From positions 62,001 to 126,000 of the forward strand of contig NZ_LGIC01000088.1 of the NCBI RefSeq assembly GCF_001294535.1: a stretch of 64,000 bases of DNA, given 5' to 3'. Of this stretch, positions 60,035 through 64,000 are shown in pieces. The position numbers and the translations under genes are program-made. Numbering within the stretch: the first letter of the stretch is position 1; the number at the start of each line of letters is the position of its first letter. The stretch comes from Cypionkella psychrotolerans. Its GTDB lineage: Bacteria > Pseudomonadota > Alphaproteobacteria > Rhodobacterales > Rhodobacteraceae. The notes under the pieces were generated by a model, which made no database searches, was not told the origin of the DNA, and was given only the letters and a program-made list of their open reading frames with translations.

Positions 60035-62649
60035 GCAACGGGGCGATCCGCAGAAAGCGGCGGTGCCCTGCGCGCGGCTCCGCTGATCAGGGCCGCGTGC
60101 CGCCAGATCGGCTTTAGCATTTCCAAGATCAGCAAAACCAGCACCCCCGCACCTAAGGGCACCACCAGCCACTGCGGCTCTAGCGCGCCAAAGCTGAACA
60201 GATCGCGGGCAGGGGCCCAGAACACCGTCACCGCCAGCAGCACCGCCACGATCAGCAAAGCCACCGCCAACGCGCGGTTGGGTCGGGTGATCGCAGTGAC
60301 AATGGATGATGAAATCGAGCGGTTGACGAAGATCAGCGCCACCACGCAGAGCACAAGCGCATGAAAGCTCAAGGCGCGCACCTGATCGGTATCGAAGCCA
60401 TAATTTGGGGCAAGAAACAGGATCGTGGTGACAATCCCCAGCACCAATGTGCCTTGCAGCAGGCCCCACAGAATTGTCGGCGGCGAAAACAGCGGCTCGG
60501 CCACCGGGCGGGGTGGGCGGGTCATCACGTTATCTTCCTCGGTTTCCGCCTCGAACACCAAGGAACACACCGGGTCGATGACCATTTCCAGAAAGGCGAT
60601 ATGCACCGGGCCGAACAGCAGCGGCATGCCGAATGCCAGCGGGATCAGGGCTAGGCCCGCAATCGGCACATGCACCGCCAGAATGAACGCCATCGCCTTG
60701 CGCAGGTTGTCATAAATCCGCCGCCCCAGCCGCACCGTGGTGACGATGGCGCCGAAATCATCGTCGAGCAGCACGATCGCCGCAGCCTCCCGCGCCACAT
60801 CAGTGCCCCGTCCGCCCATCGCAACGCCAATATCGGCGGCTTTCAGCGAGGGCGCATCATTCACCCCGTCACCCGTCATCGCCACAATCGCGCCACTGGC
60901 CTGCAACGCGCGCACAATGCGCAGCTTTTGCTCTGGCTGGATGCGGGCGAAAACGGTGGCGGTCTGTATGGCCATGGCGAGATCGGTGTCGGTCATCGCG
61001 ACGAGTGCGGTGCCGTCAATCACCGTATCCCCACCAATCCCCGCAGCTTGCGCAATCGCGAGTGCGGTGGCCGGGTAATCTCCGGTGATCATGATCACTT
61101 TGATCCCTGCTGATTTGCATTGCGCAACGGCTGCGGGGGCCGAAACCCGCAACGGGTCGGCAAGCCCGACAAGCCCCAGAAAGCGAAAGTTGAAATCATG
61201 CTGATCGGCAGGCAGGTTTGGGCCTGCAAAGCCCGCCTCCGCCACGCCGAGGATGCGCAGGCCTTTGCCGGCCATGCTGTTCACGGCCTGCATCATCGCT
61301 TGCCGCGCTGTCGCCGACAGATGGCAGAGATCAGCAATCGCCTCGGGCGCGCCCTTGGCGGCGACCATGTGGCTGCCCTTGCCATCAGCACGGTCCCACA
61401 CTTGCGACATTGCCAGCAGTTTGGCCGACAGCGGATAGGATCGGATCAGCGTGCGGCCCTCGCCGGGCAGAGTCTCGCCCTTGCGCAGATCCCTTGATGC
61501 GAGACTGTGAAACGCCTTTTCCATCGGGTCATGCGGCTGCGGTGACGAGGCCATCACCCCCGCCGCCGCCAGTTCGCGAAAGGCATCTGGCACAGGGTCA
61601 GGCCCGATCAGAAACGCTTGGCCCTCTGGCAGATGCAGCGCCGTCAGCGTCATGCGGTTTTCGGTCAGCGTGCCGGTCTTGTCGGTGCACAGCACCGAGG
61701 CCGCCCCGAGCGATTCAATCGCCGAGGCCCGGCGTGTCAGCACCCGCGCCTTGGAAATCCGCCATGCCCCCATCGCCATGAACACCGCCAGCACCATCGG
61801 AAATTCTTCCGGCAACATCGCCATGCCGACCGCAATCCCCGCCAGAACCCCGTCCAACCAATCGCCGCGCTGCCAGCCGTACAGCGCCACGACCAACAGC
61901 GCCACCGCCCCGCCGATCAGTGCAAAGGCCAGCACCAAGCGCCGCGTCTGGCGTTGCAAATGCGGCGTGCCGCTTTCCAACCGGTCCAGCGCCGTGCCGA
62001 TCTTGCCGATTTCGCTCGCAGCACCCGTTGCGGTGATCTCGGCCAGCCCCTGACCCCGCACGATCAACGTGCCGGAGAACACCAGCGGTTGATCCTCGCC
62101 GCCCGGACGGGCGGTGGCCCCCGCAGCGCCCACCGCCTTGCGCACCGGCACCGCCTCCCCCGTCAGCAGGGATTCGTCCGCTGACAAGTCTGCTGCCTGC
62201 AACAGCCGCGCATCGGCGGGCACTCGGTCGCCCTCGGCCAACACGATCAGATCGCCGCGCACCACATCGGTGCCCGCGATGCGCAGCCGTTCGCCACCGC
62301 GTATCACCAGCGCGCGCGGGCTGGTCAGATCGCGCAGCGCATCGAGCACACGTTCCGTGCGCGCCTCTTGCACGACGGTGATGGTGATCGACATGCAGGC
62401 GAAGGCCAGCAGGATCAGCGCCTCGGCCCGGCTGCCCAGCAACAGATAGACTACGCCGCCGCCCAGCAGCAGCGCCAGCATCGGTTCGCGCAGCACATTC
62501 AGGATGATGCGCAACGGCGCGCGGCGCTTGGCGCGGGGCAGGGCGTTGGCTCCTTCGGCGGTCAGGCGAGTGGCGGCCTCAACCGGGGAAAGCCCTGACA
62601 AAGCGGCGGGGTTTGGCAAAGTCGCGGGGCTCGGCAGGGCGCTGTCCAT
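60031..62649 (-). CDS. Cation-transporting P-type ATPase (P2-like)
   Basis: An 872-residue P-type ATPase. TGEAVP lies in the actuator domain, DKTGTLTEN holds the phosphorylated Asp323, MTGDGVNDAPSLKAADIGVAMG is the hinge, and the M4 motif is MLPEEFPMVL (PEEFP in place of the PEGLP of Ca pumps). No heavy-metal-binding domain or CPC motif is present, so it is not a copper or zinc pump. The M6 region reads FLEMVIDPVCSLVFE, whose Asp and Glu could bind a divalent or monovalent ion. I start at 62649, where GGAG precedes ATG. The FNR-like box upstream fits the known habit of such ATPases to sit with hypoxia-induced genes. The ion is unknown. Confidence 0.85.
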   Translation of the reverse strand: MDSALPSPATLPNPAALSGLSPVEAATRLTAEGANALPRAKRRAPLRIILNVLREPMLALLLGGGVVYLLLGSRAEALILLAFACMSITITVVQEARTERVLDALRDLTSPRALVIRGGERLRIAGTDVVRGDLIVLAEGDRVPADARLLQAADLSADESLLTGEAVPVRKAVGAAGATARPGGEDQPLVFSGTLIVRGQGLAEITATGAASEIGKIGTALDRLESGTPHLQRQTRRLVLAFALIGGAVALLVVALYGWQRGDWLDGVLAGIAVGMAMLPEEFPMVLAVFMAMGAWRISKARVLTRRASAIESLGAASVLCTDKTGTLTENRMTLTALHLPEGQAFLIGPDPVPDAFRELAAAGVMASSPQPHDPMEKAFHSLASRDLRKGETLPGEGRTLIRSYPLSAKLLAMSQVWDRADGKGSHMVAAKGAPEAIADLCHLSATARQAMMQAVNSMAGKGLRILGVAEAGFAGPNLPADQHDFNFRFLGLVGLADPLRVSAPAAVAQCKSAGIKVIMITGDYPATALAIAQAAGIGGDTVIDGTALVAMTDTDLAMAIQTATVFARIQPEQKLRIVRALQASGAIVAMTGDGVNDAPSLKAADIGVAMGGRGTDVAREAAAIVLLDDDFGAIVTTVRLGRRIYDNLRKAMAFILAVHVPIAGLALIPLAFGMPLLFGPVHIAFLEMVIDPVCSLVFEAETEEDNVMTRPPRPVAEPLFSPPTILWGLLQGTLVLGIVTTILFLAPNYGFDTDQVRALSFHALVLCVVALIFVNRSISSSIVTAITRPNRALAVALLIVAVLLAVTVFWAPARDLFSFGALEPQWLVVPLGAGVLVLLILEMLKPIWRHAALISGAARRAPPLSADRPVA

Positions 62650-62735
62650 AGATCGTCTCCGCGAAGGGCGGCCACCGACGCGTCGGACATGGGCGGCATC
62701 GCGGCGAGCCATGCGCGTTTTTTGCAGGCCACGCA

Positions 62736-62749
62736 TTGATCTGCATCAG
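62736..62749. promoter_or_regulatory. FNR/FixK-like box between ATPase and YfcC genes
   Basis: TTGAT-CTGC-ATCAG, almost exactly midway between the divergent start codons (about 87 bases from each). It could activate either or both genes. Confidence 0.65.
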
Positions 62750-62836
62750 GGCGGGCCGGGATCAGCGGCCCTATGGCTCAAAGCAGCGTCAAGGCGGGCC
62801 AGTTGGCGCTGCGCGGCGCGCGAAAGGGGCGACCTC

Positions 62837-64000
62837 ATGCCACTGACATCTGATCCTGCACCCGTTCCAGCGCCGCCCGCCACGGGCTTCCGCTTTCCCT
62901 CTGCCTTCACCATCCTATTCGCGCTGATCATTCTGGTGGCGGCGCTGACTTGGATCATCCCGGCGGGGCAATATGCCCGCGTCGCTTCCGAGGCTTTGGG
63001 CAAGGATGTGCCCGTGGCGGGCACATATGCGCTCACGGAGGCAAATCCGCAGGGCGTGTTTGATGTGATCCTCGCTCCCATCGCCGGGTTTTACGACCCC
63101 GACAGCTATGCGGCCAACGCCATCGACGTGTCGCTGTTCGTGCTGATCATCGGTGGCTTCATCGGCGTGGTCACAGCCACTGGAGCGATAGATGCAGGCA
63201 TCGCGCGGGCCATGATCAAGCTCAAGGGCCGCGAGAACTGGATGATCCCGTTCCTGATGGCACTGTTTGCGCTGGGCGGCACCACCTATGGCATGGCCGA
63301 GGAGACACTGGCGTTTTACGTCCTGCTGATCCCGGTGATGATTGCGGCGGGCTATGACGCCGTAGTGGCGGTGGCGGTGATCCTGCTGGGCGCGGGGGTT
63401 GGCGTGCTCGGCTCCACCATCAACGCATTCTCGACAGTGATTGCGTCGGATGCGGCGGGGGTGACCTTTGCCGATGGCCTGGCGCTGCGGCTGATCATCC
63501 TAGGGCTGTGCTGGCTGGTCACTGTGGCGTTCGTGATGCGCTATGCTGCACGGGTGAAGGCGGACCCATCCAAGTCATTGGTCTATGACAAAAAGGCCGC
63601 GAACGAGGCGCATTTTCTGGGCGGCAAGGCCGCAGCGGGAACCGCGTTCACCGGGCTTCATCAGATAGCCCTGATCCTGTTCGCGCTGACCTTTGCAGTG
63701 ATGATCTGGGGCGTCTCCAGCCAAGGCTGGTGGATGGCGCAGATGTCAGGCCTGTTCCTGATCGCCGCCATCCTGATCGGCCTGATCGCCCGTCTCGGCG
63801 AAGCTCGGCTGGTTGAGGCGTTTCTGAACGGCGCGCGGGACCTGCTGGGCGTGGCGTTGATCATCGGGCTTGCGCGCGGTATCGTGGTGGTGATGGATGC
63901 AGGCCATATCACCGATACCATCCTGCACGCGGCGGAAACCACGGTGGCCGGGTTGCCAAAGGTCGCCTTCATCAATGTGATCTACTGGATCGAGGTCGGC
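62837..64000 (+). CDS. YfcC/DcuC-type membrane transporter (partial, cut by window edge)
   Basis: The first 388 codons of a polytopic membrane protein starting MPLTSDPAPVPAPPATGF, with roughly ten helices visible so far. WIIPAGQY near the N-terminus, a GGFIGVV block, GGTTYGMAEETLAFY and GLARGIVVVMDAGHITDTIL are typical of the YfcC family (C4-dicarboxylate anaerobic carrier superfamily), whose members carry dicarboxylates or exchange arginine and ornithine. Next to FNR-controlled genes, the arginine deiminase-type pathway is a common setting, but its enzymes would lie beyond the right edge. The start ATG follows GAAAGGGGCGACCTC. Confidence 0.8.
   Translation, partial: MPLTSDPAPVPAPPATGFRFPSAFTILFALIILVAALTWIIPAGQYARVASEALGKDVPVAGTYALTEANPQGVFDVILAPIAGFYDPDSYAANAIDVSLFVLIIGGFIGVVTATGAIDAGIARAMIKLKGRENWMIPFLMALFALGGTTYGMAEETLAFYVLLIPVMIAAGYDAVVAVAVILLGAGVGVLGSTINAFSTVIASDAAGVTFADGLALRLIILGLCWLVTVAFVMRYAARVKADPSKSLVYDKKAANEAHFLGGKAAAGTAFTGLHQIALILFALTFAVMIWGVSSQGWWMAQMSGLFLIAAILIGLIARLGEARLVEAFLNGARDLLGVALIIGLARGIVVVMDAGHITDTILHAAETTVAGLPKVAFINVIYWIEVG

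Noticed and set aside
1-64000. CRISPR arrays, tRNA/rRNA genes, insertion sequences and prophage genes
   Set aside because: No regularly spaced repeats, no cloverleaf or rRNA-like stretch, and no transposase, integrase or phage structural motifs were seen in the translated frames.

Overview
The window comes from an alphaproteobacterium, most likely of the Rhodobacteraceae (Roseobacter/Rhodobacter/Paracoccus group). The reasons are high GC, dense mixed-strand operons, a tpa-tauR-xsc-tauE-ackA taurine block, cytoplasmic SoeABC-type sulfite dehydrogenase genes, and FNR/FixK-type TTGAT-N4-ATCAG boxes. All calls rest on reading motifs; no database search was run. I saw no tRNA or rRNA gene, insertion sequence, prophage or CRISPR array.

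Layout. 1-8.2 kb: a DUF1028-RidA-Rieske oxygenase operon (minus strand, cut by the left edge), an FMO-like flavoprotein, a flotillin-like SPFH protein whose 5' end looks broken by one base in a C6 run, and a two-gene operon pairing a fused E1 alpha/beta dehydrogenase with an acyltransferase. 8.4-15.6 kb: taurine dissimilation. Tpa makes sulfoacetaldehyde, Xsc makes acetyl phosphate plus sulfite, a TauE-type exporter and AckA follow, and the MocR regulator TauR is present. Direct CTGGAC-type repeats lie upstream of tpa, tauR and xsc. A 108-residue membrane protein sits among them. 15.7-23.4 kb: soeABC (sulfite oxidation) followed, in the same apparent operon, by a choline-kinase-like phosphotransferase and a sarcosine/dimethylglycine-dehydrogenase-like flavoprotein. 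This arrangement suggests N-methylated sulfonates or amines feed the taurine route.

23.4-37.2 kb: a divergent catabolic locus for a 6-deoxyhexose (L-fucose or L-rhamnose type). The minus-strand operon carries mutarotase, TIM-barrel protein, Gfo/Idh/MocA oxidoreductase, FadR-type regulator, a RhaSTPQ-like ABC importer, a hydroxyacid dehydrogenase, an acetoacetate-decarboxylase-fold protein and an enolase-superfamily dehydratase. The plus-strand operon carries two SDRs, an FAH-family hydrolase and an amidohydrolase lactonase. A GntR-like palindrome lies between them. 37.2-48.7 kb: an oligopeptide-type ABC importer with two GH4 glycosidases, a divergent AraC-family regulator and a GH37 trehalase, probably for alpha-galactosides/alpha-glucosides.

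48.8-54 kb: an envelope-stress-like operon (PspA, YiaA-type membrane protein, DUF4105 protein) divergent from a TetR regulator with three identical-architecture operators, then an EamA exporter and a GMC oxidoreductase. 54-64 kb: a noncoding block of about 800 bases, then a probable low-oxygen module: an adaptor/FtsX-permease/ATPase exporter, a Tat-exported nitroreductase-like protein with a small partner, a P-type ATPase and a YfcC-type transporter cut by the right edge. Each of its three control regions carries the same FNR/FixK-like box. Two small families of dispersed intergenic repeats were also seen.
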